Shown piece by piece: positions 25,201 through 39,060 of a stretch of 64,000 nucleotides of DNA. The stretch lies in contig VYZI01000054.1 of assembly GCA_013397695.1 (NCBI GenBank), forward strand, positions 1,173,630 through 1,237,629, in the 5' to 3' direction. The stretch's first letter is position 1; every line of letters starts with the position of its first letter. This DNA comes from Centropus unirufus (Eukaryota > Chordata > Aves > Cuculiformes > Centropidae). The notes under the pieces were generated by a model that saw only the letters and a program-made list of their open reading frames with translations, had not been told where the DNA came from and did no database searches. A program made the translations under genes and the position numbers.

Positions 25201-28200
25201 GTGGGAAGTACTTCAAAGAGTCTGGGGAAAAGAATAAGGCAGTGGGGACTGGCTTACATTAGATTTCTTAGATGCTTATTAGATATTTCAACTGTAACTT
25301 GGGCTGAATCAAATAAAATTGAAACTCCTCAATATGAAAACAACAAAGAAAAATTACTGAACATTTATGACTCTGTTTCCCTGTGTGGGGCCAAGGACTG
25401 TGGCCTGTGTTCATCGAAACACCACTGAATTCACATTAAAACCAGAGCATTAGCATTTCTGCATGAGCTTCCAGCTGTGCTCTCATCTTTTTTACTGCTA
25501 TCTCACACAATTTGAAGTGAGCTATGGTTCAAAGACTCATACCCCAATGTTGGAATGACATCCATGCGAAGCCACTTCAGCATGCATCCACTTCTAAATC
25601 ACTTTCCAAAGAATTTCTTATCTAGAATCAATAAGGCTCTACCTGAGGCCAGGATCTCTTGCCTGGAGTACATGTTCCTTCACACTGCTTCCTGTGTGAC
25701 TGTAACATCTTTCACATACTTTCACCAATACAAAGCAAGAAGCAGTAGCCTCTCTCCATAAAAAAATACATAATGCAGTCCATAGTTCAAGGTAAGAAAT
25801 GTTTTTGCTGTGAGTGCTAATCACATGAATATATTGCAATTCAAATTCTAGTGCATGGGAGAGAATGGCTCGATTCATCTTCATTTTCACCTCTCTGATA
25901 CATTTTTCTTAAGATCAGTTAAATATTCCTTAGGAGGTGTTTGTCTTCCAATGGTTGCAAGATGTGTTGAAAAGTTTTGTTTACTTCAGACACTTAGAAA
26001 CCCTATCCCTGGCATTTTAGAATGGAGACGAGATAAACTATGTAAAGACTATGTATTTGAGTCCGTAGGTGAAGGAGTTTTAAGTCCAATAAGTGTATGA
26101 ATAATAACTTCCATGGAAGCTGGGATGTTTAAGGGCATATGCAAGCCCAACCTTATTGTAATGGCACATCACCAGACACAGTCATTCACCTCTGTAAGCA
26201 ACAGAACTCGAGGATTATCTTCTGTCATGTAAAATTACTCAGCCAGATCCTTTGCAGACCACTTGTAAAGTCACATGTAGTTCAATGTAGCACTGGTTCT
26301 TTTCATTCATATTGCACATTTTTGTGTTATGAATAGCAAAGGCAGTCAAGGGTTTACTGTATTTGGTTTGAAACTCATGCAGTTGTTAGAGATACTTTCG
26401 CTTGGCCACTGTATAAATCAGTGGCCCCATATTCAAACAACTAGCTCTTTTCATACAACACTGAAACAATCAGGTTAAAGACCTGATTCATAAATGCTAA
26501 TTCCCATTATGTCCCACTATTTATCCTGCCTTACAAAAACAGACCATGAGTACCCACAGACACATGCACAATTCAGTAGGGTTGAAGGAGCAGTGTTGGC
26601 AGTAGTGAACCTTAAATAGTTAAAAGCTCCTTCAAGTGCATGAGTTTTGCTAAGGTTTATATTATTTCCTGAGTATTATGAACTCCAGCATTTCCTGCGG
26701 TTGGAACTTCTTGTAAGATATAGAGCACCTAAGCTCACATATCTACCTGTGTAGCCAAGCTGATAATATCATGTTTCTTTAGCAGGAAACAACTCTGAAT
26801 AAACTTGAAATAGTACTTCCAAGAGTAAGAAAAATAGCCTTTTATACAGACTGGAATCCTTGTGGCTTGAAATAGAGATTAAGAGTGGGGTAGAGAGGCA
26901 CATCCAAAATGTAATGTATTATAAAGTGTTATTTGTATACTGCAAGCACAATAAATCCTGAAATGTGCTAAGGCAATGGATTTAATACTTTAGGAAGATG
27001 ATAATGTACCAATGTTTAAAAACAAACATGTCTCCTGTTGAATTAGATCCTGCTAATCCATGGTTTAGACTGTACAATGTTTCCTAAAAAAAAACCAAAA
27101 AACCAGAAGAATTAAGTAACACAATTCTTCATTGAAAAATATGCACACATTTCTGTCCTTTAGAATAAAACTTTGGTATTTATGCAATTCTGAGGAAACC
27201 TTCAGAGATTTCTTTGCCCAAAATTAATAAATTGATGATATTGTTTCTAAGAAAGAGGCAAGGCGCTTTTACAAAACATCTCTTACAGCAATTGTCTGGC
27301 AGCCTCACACTTCTTCACTGACAGTTCTGCCCACCCTGAGCCCAGCCATACAGTAACTGAACTTCCCGAAGACCCTTTAGGCTGAACTGATACACTCCTA
27401 CCTGTTCAGGATCCAATTTGTTAGGAGAATATATAAAGATCTGTTACATTTTAAGGGAGAAATATGCAAACAGGTCATTCCAGTTAATTGCTGGCCTGTC
27501 TGCTGCCATCGGCATCCTTCAGGTTATTGCTGGCTTGTTTTTCCAAATGAGGAGACCAGGGAGAGACAGCTCTGTTCCACGGAGGCTCCATGGGAATTCA
27601 TCACCCTTCACCTCTTCTTTTACTGTACTGAGACTCTGGGAGATTTTTAGCATCAATTCCTACTCCTTTCTTCTTTAATTATTTAAGACATTTGGGGTAT
27701 TATTAAAAATACAAATATAGGTCAAAAATACATGCCTAGTTTCCTATTTCTGGCTCCAACTTGTGTCTGGACGCTTGTTTAAAGGGTGACCTAATTATCA
27801 CATAGGCTTCGTACCTAGGTGTCTTTCCCAGAAGGAGCACTCTGGGCACTAAGAGCAGTCAAAATCAATTCGCTTACTTAGGAGCCTAGCCACAGACCCA
27901 GAAACTACACTAGGTAGGTAAGCCCAGCCGACACACAGCTGTTCAGAAATTACTTCTCCCATCAGAAATGTCCTTGAACTTTGCAGTCAAGTGACAGACA
28001 GTGGATTGTGGACATGCTAAGGCAGGATTTTCATCCATGGCTTCATTGCAAACACGTTTTTTTTTTTAAATTGGTGCTTAGATCAGGGTTAAGGCATTGG
28101 ACTGCTCTGTGCTCAGAGCACTAAGATAATGGTGATAGTAATGTAACCAGATTTAAATTTAAAAGTGAAAAACATACCCTTGGGCTGTTTAAGCATCCAT

Positions 28201-29516
28201 CAAGGGTACACGTACTGTACGCATATGGCATATTGCATAAACCTGTATTTAAGATGTATGTCATACACATAAACTGTATCTTTATCCTAGAAATAATGAA
28301 CATTATACCAAGGAGGTTTCTTGTGTATTGCAAAGCTAATAAAGCTTATCTTAAATAATTTTATAAGACTGAAACCTGCATTAATTCCATATGAAATGGC
28401 ACAAAATAATACATTTGTACTACAGTATGAAGAATTTTAAACTGAGCTTTTCCAATATGAAACATCTACCTCAGCTCATTCTTTAGCAAACTGCCAGACC
28501 TTCCTACACACCTACTGCTAGGGTTATTTTTGGATCATTCTGGAAGCAAATCACAGCTATCTCAGTGGGTGTACAGGCCTCTAACAAAAGAGTCACGGTG
28601 GCAGACTTGCACTGCTGATTGGAGAAAAACGTATTGTACTGAAGCGAACAAAAAGAGAATCTTCTAAGAATGATTATTTGAACATTTTTCACTGCTTCTC
28701 AGCTGAAGCATCTTGTATATTCTATAAAATCTCTAACATTTCAACAATTGTGTTCACAACATGAATACCTTCAGCTAACAAAGACAATCTTCATGCTATT
28801 TAGGGGGTAAAGAAAATAACGAATCATGGATGCTAACTATAATTTATAATTATCTGCTTTTAGCAGGGGGAGAGGATGAATTAATTCCTACAGGACAGGC
28901 ACTATAAGCAGACTCTTTCTTTCCTCATTTTCAGTTTATTCTGTACTTCAGATACTTTCTTTTTTGGGGTTATTGTTCTTCAGTGTCAGCATCCATCTGA
29001 AAATGAGTATTTTTAGACTTTTGTGCTTAGGAGAGATTTTTTTTCCAACATAAGAGTTAATGGCTGAATTCTGATATAATACAGCAAAAGCTGGGCTGGA
29101 TTTTAAGAGGTCATTAAAGAAAAAGATCTTACTTTCTACATTGATGGTATTTTTTTTGCAAAAAGATTTCTTAGCTTTACTGAGCAGATAAACCTGAAGA
29201 GCTTTTTTTAGCGAAGCATGAATAGCTAGTTCAGCTGTGTGAATAAATAATAGTTTAGAGAATCAAATAATCATGAAAATGCCATGGAAAATCAAGGCTC
29301 CTAAGTCTGAAACTGAATTAGTTTCAGACTACTAGCTACTGGTGTAGCAATTCCATCCCCCCAGAGCTCAGAAGTTATATTGTGTATGTTTATGCAGATA
29401 AATTTGGATGTATAATTAGATGTTTCATTTCTTCATTTGCACATAGAAGGGCTTTCCTACTGGTTACTGAAATAACATTTATGCATGAATTTTAAGGAAC
29501 AAAATTTAAATGTGCT

Positions 29517-29660
29517 CACAGAGGCTGCGGAATCTCTTTCCTTGGAGATATTCAAACCTTGATTGAACGTGGTTTTCACCAGCCTGCCCTGAATGGTCCT
29601 TCTCTGAGCAGCAGCCTGGAGTACAGACCTTGGAAAGTATCTACCAACCTATGTGATTTT
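29517..29660 (+). mobile_element. CR1 LINE 3'-end fragment
   Basis: The fragment begins CAGAGGCTGCGGAATCTC and continues CCTTGGAGATATTCAAACCT, the usual last 150 bp of avian CR1. It ends near ACCAACCTATGTGATTTT, a decayed copy of the family terminus. It has no coding capacity. Its orientation is opposite to CELF2. Confidence 0.85.
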
Positions 29661-32600
29661 GTGTTATGGCATTAAACAATAAAAATCCGTGCAGTGATGG
29701 AGAAAGGTAAGGTGACACAGTAAGCTGGTGTCTGAAACACATCTTCCATATTCCTCTGAGTACGAAACATTTTACTGCTGTTACTTCACATCAGTTTGCA
29801 AAAAAGATCAAGAGCTGCATAATGAACATTGTTATCCTTGGAAAAATCAGGGTAGCGGGTTAAGTGAGGCAATTAATGTCACAGAGTGTTAGAGGCAGAT
29901 ACCCTCATCCTGAGCTTGTATGTCCCTCCTTCACATTCACCTCCAGGGTTTCTCACCACCCACTGAATTAACCATAAATCTTTGTAGGCACTGGAATAGC
30001 AGTCTCCCTGTGAGCTCTTTGATAGTCAATGCATTTGCAGGACATAGGAAGGACAGTCTCTGAAGGACAGGACAAGGTTTCTGAAACTCAGCTGAGATTC
30101 ATCCTACCTAAATTGAGAATTTACAGGGTTGATATCTACACCTGAGGTAGGGCCTCCAGGATCCCAGCTAATGGGAAATGCAAACTTTCAGCGCTCAACC
30201 AAAAGGGAGCGAAGAGAAAATGGCTCAGACAACCTGGAGTCAGGTAAAAGCTACCTGAGCCCAAATTCTCATTATGAAATACTACTGGTACCTGCCTTTA
30301 AAACAGAAAAGTATTTTAAGGGAGTGAAAAGAAAGTGAAGAATTAATTAACTAAATAGAGGTGATTAAAGTAAATAAAGGAAACAATTATCATATCAAAA
30401 TAAAAGACAGGAAAGATGATTAAAAGAGTCTTCAAAAGACCCCTGAGAAACTCATGAAAGACATAATATGCATTTACCTGGTTTTCATTCTTTCATGATT
30501 TCATTTTCATTTTTATTCAGTACCATCTGATAATTGCAAGAAACAGTTACTTTAACCATGGGCAATTTAAACCATTTTAATTTTTTTTTCCAGGGCCAAG
30601 AGACAAAAGAACCTATTTATTGCCTGAGGGGATTTTTACTAAAATGAAAGCTTAATCTTTCATGTTTTTTTAAGCAAAGGCTTTTAAAAAATAATTTCTA
30701 ACAATGCTGTAGGGAGAGACTTCCATGGGTATGCAAAATTGAAATTATAAATTTACAATTATAAAAAAATTAATAGTTTGGGGGATTGTATTGTCTCTGT
30801 TCTTTCTGAATGAATACTATTTCAAGCTTAAGAGAAAGTATTTAGCACTTGGAGGAGAATGAGTGTCCTCAGCCTCTCTTGCGGTCAAAACTATTTAGCA
30901 AGAGCATATGAGAGAACAATCATTGGAGTTTAATTTGTTTGGAAATATGCAACTGTATGAGCCTCGAAGAAGGGGTTTCATACAGACTGAGCAGTCATTA
31001 TGAGATGCTGAATATTTTTCTTTTATTTTTTAATATTTTGCAATTATAAGTCAGCAGCAACACTTGACAAACTCAAATATTAGATGCCCTGTCGGTTCCT
31101 TACTTCTTCACCTGTTTTTCTGTGTTGCCAATGCAATACAGAATCCCTGCAGAACAGTTTGATGCACTGAAGGCTGCTGAACCTTATATATGTAAAATTG
31201 GGCTGCAAGCAGAATATAACCAAAGTAATCATCTTTTAGGGCTCTTGTGACACATCTACAAAGAATTAAGAGCTCTTGGTCAAAGATAGATTCAGAAGAA
31301 TCTTCAAGAGACATATAATTATACATGGGTAGAAACACGGACATGATTTATGTGGTTGCCGTGGTTTAAGGCATATTAGAAGCACATGCTTATGCCCATC
31401 CCTGTTCCATGCAGAATTTTGGCTTTAACAACACGAAGGAAAGAATTAAATTTAAACATGTACCTTTGCACTCTCTTAAATTTGGGCAGGTTTCTGAACC
31501 AAGAAATATTAATTTAATGCATTATCTGGAGACACACAAACATTTCTTCTAGGGCTTAGTGCAGGCTTTGAAATCAGACAAAATAATTTACACTTATGGA
31601 ACACAACAAACTGAAGTGTTCTATTAAAAGAAAATGCGACCAAAAAAATACCCTCAAGGCCTCCAAATACCCACACATTGAAAGGCAGATGTAAATGTTT
31701 CCTGCCAACATATTTCAAGTTTTAATAGAAATACTTTGAGCTACTATGAAAAGCTTTATCGAACTAAATTCATTTTCCATAGAGCAGAGAAGAATCATTG
31801 AAGATATTATTCAGGTTAACAAAATATTTAATAGGGTGGAGAATGTGGAACCAGATAAGAAAGGTTACACTGAAGGACATTTTAACAACTCCTGATTTTA
31901 GCTTGGTTGTGCAACATAAATAGGTGAATGGACCTATGTAGACTTAGACATAGCCTTTCTCTTTGACACATCAAGCTGCCTAATATTAGAAACACTTGTG
32001 TACAGCTACTATCTAGCAGACTTTCAAAAGCAATTGTCATTCTGAATACAATATTTCAAAGGTTTAATGTCCACAACTTTTTGAGAATAACACATCTTCA
32101 CTATGTTAGCCAAAATCATTAATCTCTCTGGAAAAAACCTGTCATTTGCTCTACAACATCGCCCTAAACAATACTAAGCTCTAGTTAGCCCTAAGAAGTA
32201 TTTGCCCCGTGCAGCTGAAGCACCTTTCTAACCATGTGTCTCTGCAGACTTGGATGAAATCACCTTCCAGGTACTTAAGGAACCTGGAGATGAAGTTAAA
32301 AGAGGGAACAGCAAGGCAGCCAAGCTGGATAAGATTCTGTTGCAGAAGGAAAGAGGAAAATGTGGACATTAAGGATGAATTTGAGCCCTACCTAACATGG
32401 CAAAACAAACACCATGACAGAAATATGTTTCTGCCTGATTTCTGATGCCACTTTGCTTCAGAGCAGAAACAATAAGGAAAGCTAATTTCTAGCCCCTCTG
32501 CACCGCAGTGCACTATGTTGTGTTGGCCTGAGAAGTCTTGTCAATACGGCTCAAGAAATGCTGAGCATGCTTTGGGAAGGTGCGCTAATCAGACATTTAG

Positions 32601-33226
32601 CAGCTAAACCGCAGAGATATTACAGAGCATGTATGAAATGCAACATTTCCACTACTATAAATGGGTGACATTTAGACAGAGTACTGCAGAAACATTGACA
32701 GTGGCACTAGGTCTTTGCAAAGCACTAAGCCCCGGCTTCAGGACAGAGGGAAGAGATTGCTCAGGTTGAAAAAAAAATATACATCTGCAAACCAAAATTA
32801 TTTTAACCCAACTTGCTTCTCAGAGGTGTTGCGAATGAATATTATTTTTAGGTTAAGATGAGGCTCATACCAGAAACAGGACAATGCTGCACAAGTTCAG
32901 TATTGGCCACACAGCCGTCCATTTAACCTCTCCCCACGCAAAAACATTAAAACAGCAATATAATGACAAATGTTGGCCAGCTTTAACACCCGGCACAAAA
33001 CTCAGTCCTAGTTCTATTGTGCAGTGAAGACTGTTTTCCTTAATGATGAGCTCAAACCGTCTGCCATGAATTACTTTTTCATGGGGAATAAATACACACT
33101 TAAACAAGATTAAACACAAATGTTCTTTAGCGGTGTCTAAAATAATATGAATGTTTTTTTAAACAGCAATAAACACACTTCATGATGCAAATAATTACAC
33201 CCTGCAGCCTTTATGTAAAGATAAGT

Positions 33227-33290
33227 GGCCAGATTCTTGACTCAGCTACATCACTGTAAATTCAGAGTAAGTACCCTGAATCAACAGCTC
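33227..33290 (+). repeat. Degenerate ancient sauropsid interspersed repeat (tentative)
   Basis: The words GGCCAGATTCTTGACTCAG and CACTGTAAATTCAGAGTAA resemble a widespread old repeat of turtles, crocodiles and birds, with the pattern 'ggccagattctgatctcagttacaccagtgtaaat'-like. I recall the pattern but cannot name the family with certainty. Confidence 0.4.
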
Positions 33291-34000
33291 TCTCTGTTGA
33301 TTCTGGAGATGCTGAAGTGTTACTGAACTCTGGATTTGTCCCAATTTCTCTTCATGTTTTCGTAGACACCAGACATGGATGGGTGAAAATCTACATGGGG
33401 ATACCACCACCTATTTTCCTCTCCCTTATTCCTTCATAAATCTGTCTTCTATTTAGTGTAATGACGAATCTGAATGTGTATTCCTTGTGCATCTGATATC
33501 ACTTCTTTAACTTTATTCTCAATTATGACCAGAAGAAAGCTCAACTGAGGCTACAGCAAGAAAAAGAGAAGAAAGAGAAGAAAGACTTCACAACATTCAT
33601 GATGGGTGAACACATGTATGATGTGCTGGTAATCACCTCAGCTGGTCTTTCTGTAGGATGGAAAGGACTGGCTCACGTTCTGAATTCTTTCTCAAAAATG
33701 TAATTTAGCTTACATTTTCCATGCAACTCTAGTTTTGATGTAGTTTTGTACGACAAGTCTGTAAGGCTTTAATGGCCCCTGAAATGAGCCTGGAAAGGTG
33801 AACATGCCTTCACTGCACCACCTGAAAAATCAGTTATTTGCTTAAAAAATAACAGCAGCAGAAATATATTCAGCTCTTAAAAGGGTCTTCAGAATTTACA
33901 CGAGCACAGAACTTAGACACAACCTGGAATCAATGTTTTAACTATCATCTTTCCATTTATTCTCACGTTAGTAATTTGAAAGCAAGCACTCTGCTCTTAC

Positions 34001-34135
34001 CGGGACTTGTAAGGGCTCCCAGAGCACCAGTCGTTGTGGAGAGAGGATTTGCATTGGTGGTGGTAGCTGAGGTTTGGGCGGCGGCTGCTGCGGCTGCTAA
34101 AGTTGCCAAATTCTGTAATTGTAAAGCGTTCATGC
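34001..34135 (-). CDS. CELF2: CELF2 linker exon with polyalanine
   Basis: This 135-bp phase 1-1 exon reads MNALQLQNLAT, a run of seven alanines, then QTSATTTNANPLSTTTGALG and ALTSP. The acceptor is TTCACACAG and the donor is CCCG|GTAAGA. It belongs to the divergent, low-complexity linker between RRM2 and RRM3. A few residues (TTT and TTTG) differ from the mammalian version as I recall it. Skipping would keep the frame. Confidence 0.96.
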
Positions 34136-36634
34136 CTGTGTGAAGAAGCGATAAGTTTAATTAAAACATGTAATATAAGAATAATAACAAAAATAATAAA
34201 GCTATTTTCAATGGATGTGGAGCTTGGGATGTGCCTAGCCACAAGAATTGATTCTTTTCATTCCCAAGGCACGTATAATCTGGGAACCACCTCTTACAGT
34301 CCTTGAAGATCATCTCTCACCTCTACCTCGGAGTTGAGAGAATACAGCATAGGCATCAGCCTCTAGTTCATGAAAATTAAACTTGGCTGGTGCCTTTTCT
34401 GTAAGGGAAGTGTAGAATTTAAAGTAATTTAAACTCTGTGTGAAGCCCAGGAACAATATTATTTCCCAACACAACAGGGGCTATAAAGAAGATAACTAAT
34501 GTTTAAAACACATTCAGGACAAGGTCATATAATTGGGATGAATACAATTTATTTCCCATGTCTCCTCTGAATGTACTAAGCTCCCTAAGGCTACATTATG
34601 CAGTAGCCAATAATTGTGCTGATTTCCCTTTTGATGGTTCATTTCTAAAAACACACATGAACTAAGAACATCAGATTAGTACCAGTCTGATCGCACAGAC
34701 ATCACTGAGATAGGGACTTCTGGGCCGTAAGCTCTGGACCGTGATACCAGGTCTACTCAGGCACCTACCACTTCATTATTATAGAAGATGGGAAGATATA
34801 ACTGCATTTCAATGATGACCTTCAAGAAATGGATGCATCTAAACAGCAATGGCTCTAATTTAGATGGCAAGTAAAAAAAGGACAAACAATGAACAGAATT
34901 TATGAGAAATGGAAAAAAAAAGATGATTAAGGAACAGCAAATGACATTCATTTGACTTTAATTAGAGGGATAAGAGTCTGCTTCTCCAGATGCCTTCAGA
35001 AATACCTACCTTTTATCTTGGACTTAGACAAAATAGTTGGGCAATTTAAGGCAAACTGCTTTAATAATAGACTAAAATGCTGATACATGTTAGGTGCTAG
35101 CATTAACTGGACTGGATCCTCCTCAGGATCATTTGAATAAGATACAGGTGTCCACAGGGGCCACATTCAGACTGGCTGTTCACATAAGGAAGTGAGAGAG
35201 ATTTGTTTGGATGGCAGTCAGACACCATGGTTCTTGGTTTGCACATGTGCGGGAGATTGTGTGCTGCTAGAGCCCTCAATAGAATTGACAAAGTGTATAA
35301 AACCAAAATGCCAAAAGACTTTGATTATGTTCTTGTAGTCCTGAAATGGCAAAACTGTACCTTAACTACACAGATACTTTATAAATAATAAAGAATTATA
35401 TATTGGATACCCAAATGACTAGAATAAAACTGCTTAACATGTCTCAAATCTTGAGTCATATTCTAAAGCAGGAAAAGTTGATTGTATATTGTAAAAAGCT
35501 TTTACTATCAGTATAGAACTAAAGGTTTGGAAGCAGAATAATATTAACAAATAAATTTCTGAAAGCAGAAATGGTAAGGAAATTCGTAACAGTTTTAAAA
35601 TACTCTCTCTGATTTGAAAACTTTTCAGTCAAATGTTTAATTTGGATAGAAATTCAGATATGTAAGCATCATTTTGATTTATTTTTTTTAATTACTCAGT
35701 TGGTTTACTTGCTTGCCTTGGGTGTATACATTTTTTTTCCCTGAAAAAATCTTTTTTCTTTGATAGTAAGATTCTGAAGACTATTTCAAGCAAGATTTTA
35801 GGGGTGGAGAAGTCTTAAGCCGGGGTCCAGCTCTGTGCTCACCATCAAGACAGTGGGTGTCAAAATGACATATGGAATCCAGTTTCATCCTGGATTGATA
35901 TTTGGTCTTCAAATAATATTTACATTCCTCTTTCTTAAGAAGTATAAATACTCCGGCAAAGAACACCCAGCAAACATTGCCATTCTTCACTGAGGTCATC
36001 TTTTGTGCCACTCCATAACAGAGATTTGGGAAAGCAGTGGGTTACTCTCCACCTTGGCAGCAAGGTTTTCTATCACCCACTGGTTAATTATTCATCAGAA
36101 GGATCAGTCATCATCAGCTTATATTTCTTCAGAGGGGAGGCTTCCGCTTTGGACTTTTAAAACAGCACACACGGCAGGATTAAACAGTAGAGAACAAATA
36201 TAGAATGGTACTCTAGGATATACTTCCAAAAAGCTTCAACTAGATGAAATCCTACAGGTTTCTTGAAAAATGCATAGACTTTTCTCCAAACCTCGGTTTA
36301 GAAGCAAATGCATTTTGAAGCAATTTAATACTTTTTCTTTTCCATTGCATTTATGTGCACGGCTTTGCCCGAGGATGTAAGGCTGCAGAAGACTGTAACA
36401 CTAGAGGGCTGAGAAACTGGAAGGCAGCACACATGCACTGTACAGCACTCAAGGAAAATTACAGCAGGTAAGACCAGGTCAATGGGCAATGGAACAAAAA
36501 CTTGCTCTCCCTGGGCTCACAAACAACTGTTGAGGCTGTGTGGAGGCAAAAAAAAAAACCCCAGCATTGCCTCATCCCAGAAAAACACTGTTTCTAACAG
36601 TGGGATATTTTCTGTGGAAGCACTGGAGGAAGGC

Positions 36635-36676
36635 ATCAACATGATGAGAGAGTTTATCAACATGATGAGAGAGTTT
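36635..36676. repeat. 21-bp tandem duplication
   Basis: Two exact adjacent copies of ATCAACATGATGAGAGAGTTT. The unit is a multiple of three, but the surrounding frame is not recognised as coding. It lies about 300 bp from the CR1 3' end. Confidence 0.95.
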
Positions 36677-36960
36677 CAATGCCAAAAAAAGATTAAGAGG
36701 CAAGAGCTAGGCAGTGACGAAGCTGCCTCCCCACCCAGTCTGTTTTACTGTAGAGGTAACTAAAAGACACTGGCTACAAACCAGCTCTGCAGATGTTACA
36801 GGGTGTCAGCTTCAGCGCCTTCAGGAAAAAAGACTGCTTGTTGTCACACACACATAATAGAAGGAAAGCGAAGAGTTCCTCTGAATTGAGCACTCAAATG
36901 TGACTGTCTGCAAGGGCTCATGGCACACAAGTGACATGGTTTAGAGCTGATTATGTAAGA

Positions 36961-37250
36961 TAATCATAGAATGGTTTGGGGTGGAAAGGACATTTAAGAT
37001 CACCTAATTCCACCCCCCTTGCCATGGTCAGGGACAACTTTCACTGGATCAGGTTCTTCAAATCCTTGTCCAGCCTGGTCTTGGAACACTTCCAGGGATG
37101 GGGCACCCATGACTACTCAGGGCAAACAGGGCCAGTGATCCACCACCTTCACAGTAAAAAATGTTTCCCTTATTTCTAATCTAAATCTCCCTTCATTTAG
37201 CTTAAAATCATTACCCCTCATCCTATCACTGCACTCCCTGACAAGGAGTC
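36961..37250 (-). repeat. CR1 3' UTR and terminus
   Basis: This is the most conserved part of avian CR1 copies. On the plus strand it shows AATCATAGAATGGTTTGGGG, then GGTCTTGGAACACTTCCAGG and later CACAGTAAAAAATGTTTCCC, all characteristic. Divergence from the family pattern is moderate, which indicates an old but not ancient insertion. Confidence 0.93.
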
Positions 37251-37254
37251 CCCG

Positions 37255-38680
37255 ACATTACCAAACTGCAATGATTTTTCAGATAGGATTGATAGTGGCT
37301 TAGCAACTTCATCCACCAGTTCCTTCAGGATCTGAAGATACATCTTATCAGGTCCCACAGACTTGCACATCTTCAGGTTTGTTACATGGTTTAAAACCTG
37401 ATCTCCTACAGTGGGGAGTTCATTCTCCCAGTCCCTCTTTTACCTTCTGTGCCTCAGGTGGTGTGACTTGAACCCTTGCTGGTGACGACTGAGGCAAAAA
37501 AGTCACTGTGCACCTCACCCTTCCCCATATCTTGGGTAACCAGGTTGGCCATTTCCTTTTGGAGAGGGCCCACACTCTCCCTACTCTTTCTTTTATCACT
37601 GACACACCTATAGAAGCTTTTATTGCTGTCCTTGACATCCTTGGACATATTTAATTCCATTAGGACTTTAGTTTTTCTAACCTGATCTTCAGCTACTTGG
37701 ACAATTTCTCTATATTCCTCTCAGGCTACCTGACCTTGCTTCCACTATCTGTAAGTTTCTGTTTTTGAGTTTCAGTTCGTCCAGGCATTCCTTGTTCATC
37801 CACAAAGGCCTCCTGGGGTTTATGCCTGACTTGCTCTTTGCTGGGATGTATCATTCCTGAGCTTTGAGGAGGTGATCCTTGAATATTAACGAGCTTTCTT
37901 AGGCACCACTCCCCTCCAAGGCTTTATCCCATGGTAGCCTACCAAGCAGATCCCTGATGAGGCCAAAGTTTGCTCTCCTGAAGTCTAGTGTAGTGAGCTC
38001 TCTACATGTTCTTTTCACTGCCCCAGGGATCTTGAACTCCACCATTTTATGGTCACTACCGCCAAGGCTTCCCTTGCGCTTCATATCCCCCATGAGCCCT
38101 TCCTGGCTGGTGAGGACAAGGTCCAGCATGGCACCTCACCTCATTGGCTCTTCTGTCACTTAAAGAAGGATATCACCAACAATGCACTCCAGGAACCTCC
38201 TGGATTGCCTAGGCACTGCTGTGTTGTCCCTCCAAGAGATATTGAGGTGGTTGAAATCCCCCGTGAGGACCAGGGATTGCAAACAAGAGGCTGGGCTTAA
38301 CTGTCCGCAGAGGGCCTGATCCTCTCTGTGTTCCTCTTATGTTGGCCTGTAGCACATCCCCACTGTAATGTCACCTGTCCCTGCCCTCCCTTTAATCCTG
38401 ACCCATAGGCTCTCAGTCAGCTTGTCAACTCCAGATGGGGCTCCAAGGACTCCAGAGGCTCATTGGACTTGGGGGCAACACATCCTCCTTGTCTCCTTTG
38501 CCTATCCTTCCTGAAGAGTTTGTATCCCTCCATTGCAGCACTCCAGTTATACAATGCATCCCATCATGTCTCTGTGCTGCCATGAGATCATGTGCAGGTC
38601 TGCACATGTCTCCAACTTCTGCTGTTTATTCCCCATGCTGCATGTGTTTGTTAGAGGCACTTAAGATGGGCCACTGGTGA
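37255..38680 (-). pseudogene. CR1 ORF2 remnant (endonuclease plus RT start)
   Basis: The remnant begins near MGNKQQKLETC, the usual start region of CR1 ORF2. The endonuclease follows, with GDFNHLNISW (about 38240-38265) and GGSDHKMVEF (about 38034-38066) still readable. The linker has DVKDSNKSFYRCVSDKRK and VGPLQKEMANLVTQD (37454-37660), and the RT start has KSVGPDKMYLQILKELVDEV (about 37300-37370). The reading then stops at the deletion near 37250. The N-terminal catalytic glutamate region is frameshifted and the palm domain is absent. Confidence 0.88.
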
Positions 38681-38814
38681 AGCTGACTTCTTGGATGCAA
38701 ATCTTCAGGTGCTCTCCTGCTGACCTGTGATCTTTCTTCAGGATCTACGCACCAATTGCTGGCACTGGCATCAAACTGGTAGGAGTGGGATGGATTGAGG
38801 TTCTCTTCCCATAG

Positions 38815-39060
38815 CAACTTTATTTTAAAGCCATTCTCACCAGGTTGGCAAGCCTATAACCAAAGATGCTCTTCCAATTCTCCAGCAGATGGATCCCATC
38901 AGACCTTGACCAGGAGGATGGATTCATAAGCTACGGTCTGTGGGACAGACTCCCTCACTGCTGCCACAGGGTTCTGTAATCCTTGATAACTCTCAGACTA
39001 CCCCTGGCTCCATCACTGGTTCCCATGTGATACAACAGCAGTGGACAGTAGTCAGCGGGC
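38815..39060 (-). pseudogene. CR1 ORF1 remnant (esterase-like domain)
   Basis: Minus-strand translation gives HMGTSDGARGSLRVIKDYRT and, further on, an imperfect GIHL..SIFGYRLANLVRMALK. These match the C-terminal part of the SGNH-type esterase domain found in ORF1 of some CR1 elements, recalled from family knowledge. In-frame stops and small indels are present between the two blocks. The 5' part of ORF1 is missing. Confidence 0.75.

Larger units (their letters stand above)
14940..34000 (-). other. CELF2: CELF2 intron, about 19 kb
   Basis: This is the largest intron in the window. It contains two plus-strand CR1 3' fragments (21640-22212 and 29517-29660) and a very old degenerate repeat near 33227-33290. 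A homopolymer of 30 A at 14948-14977 lies at its 3' end in transcript terms. The blocks at about 23480-23680 and 33120-33200 look like conserved noncoding DNA. No coding sequence is recognised; frames such as 18264-18650 have no family resemblance. Confidence 0.75.

Noticed and set aside
38049..38300. Plus-strand frames across 37950-38700
   Set aside because: Antisense shadows of the CR1 ORF2 remnant, which reads on the minus strand.
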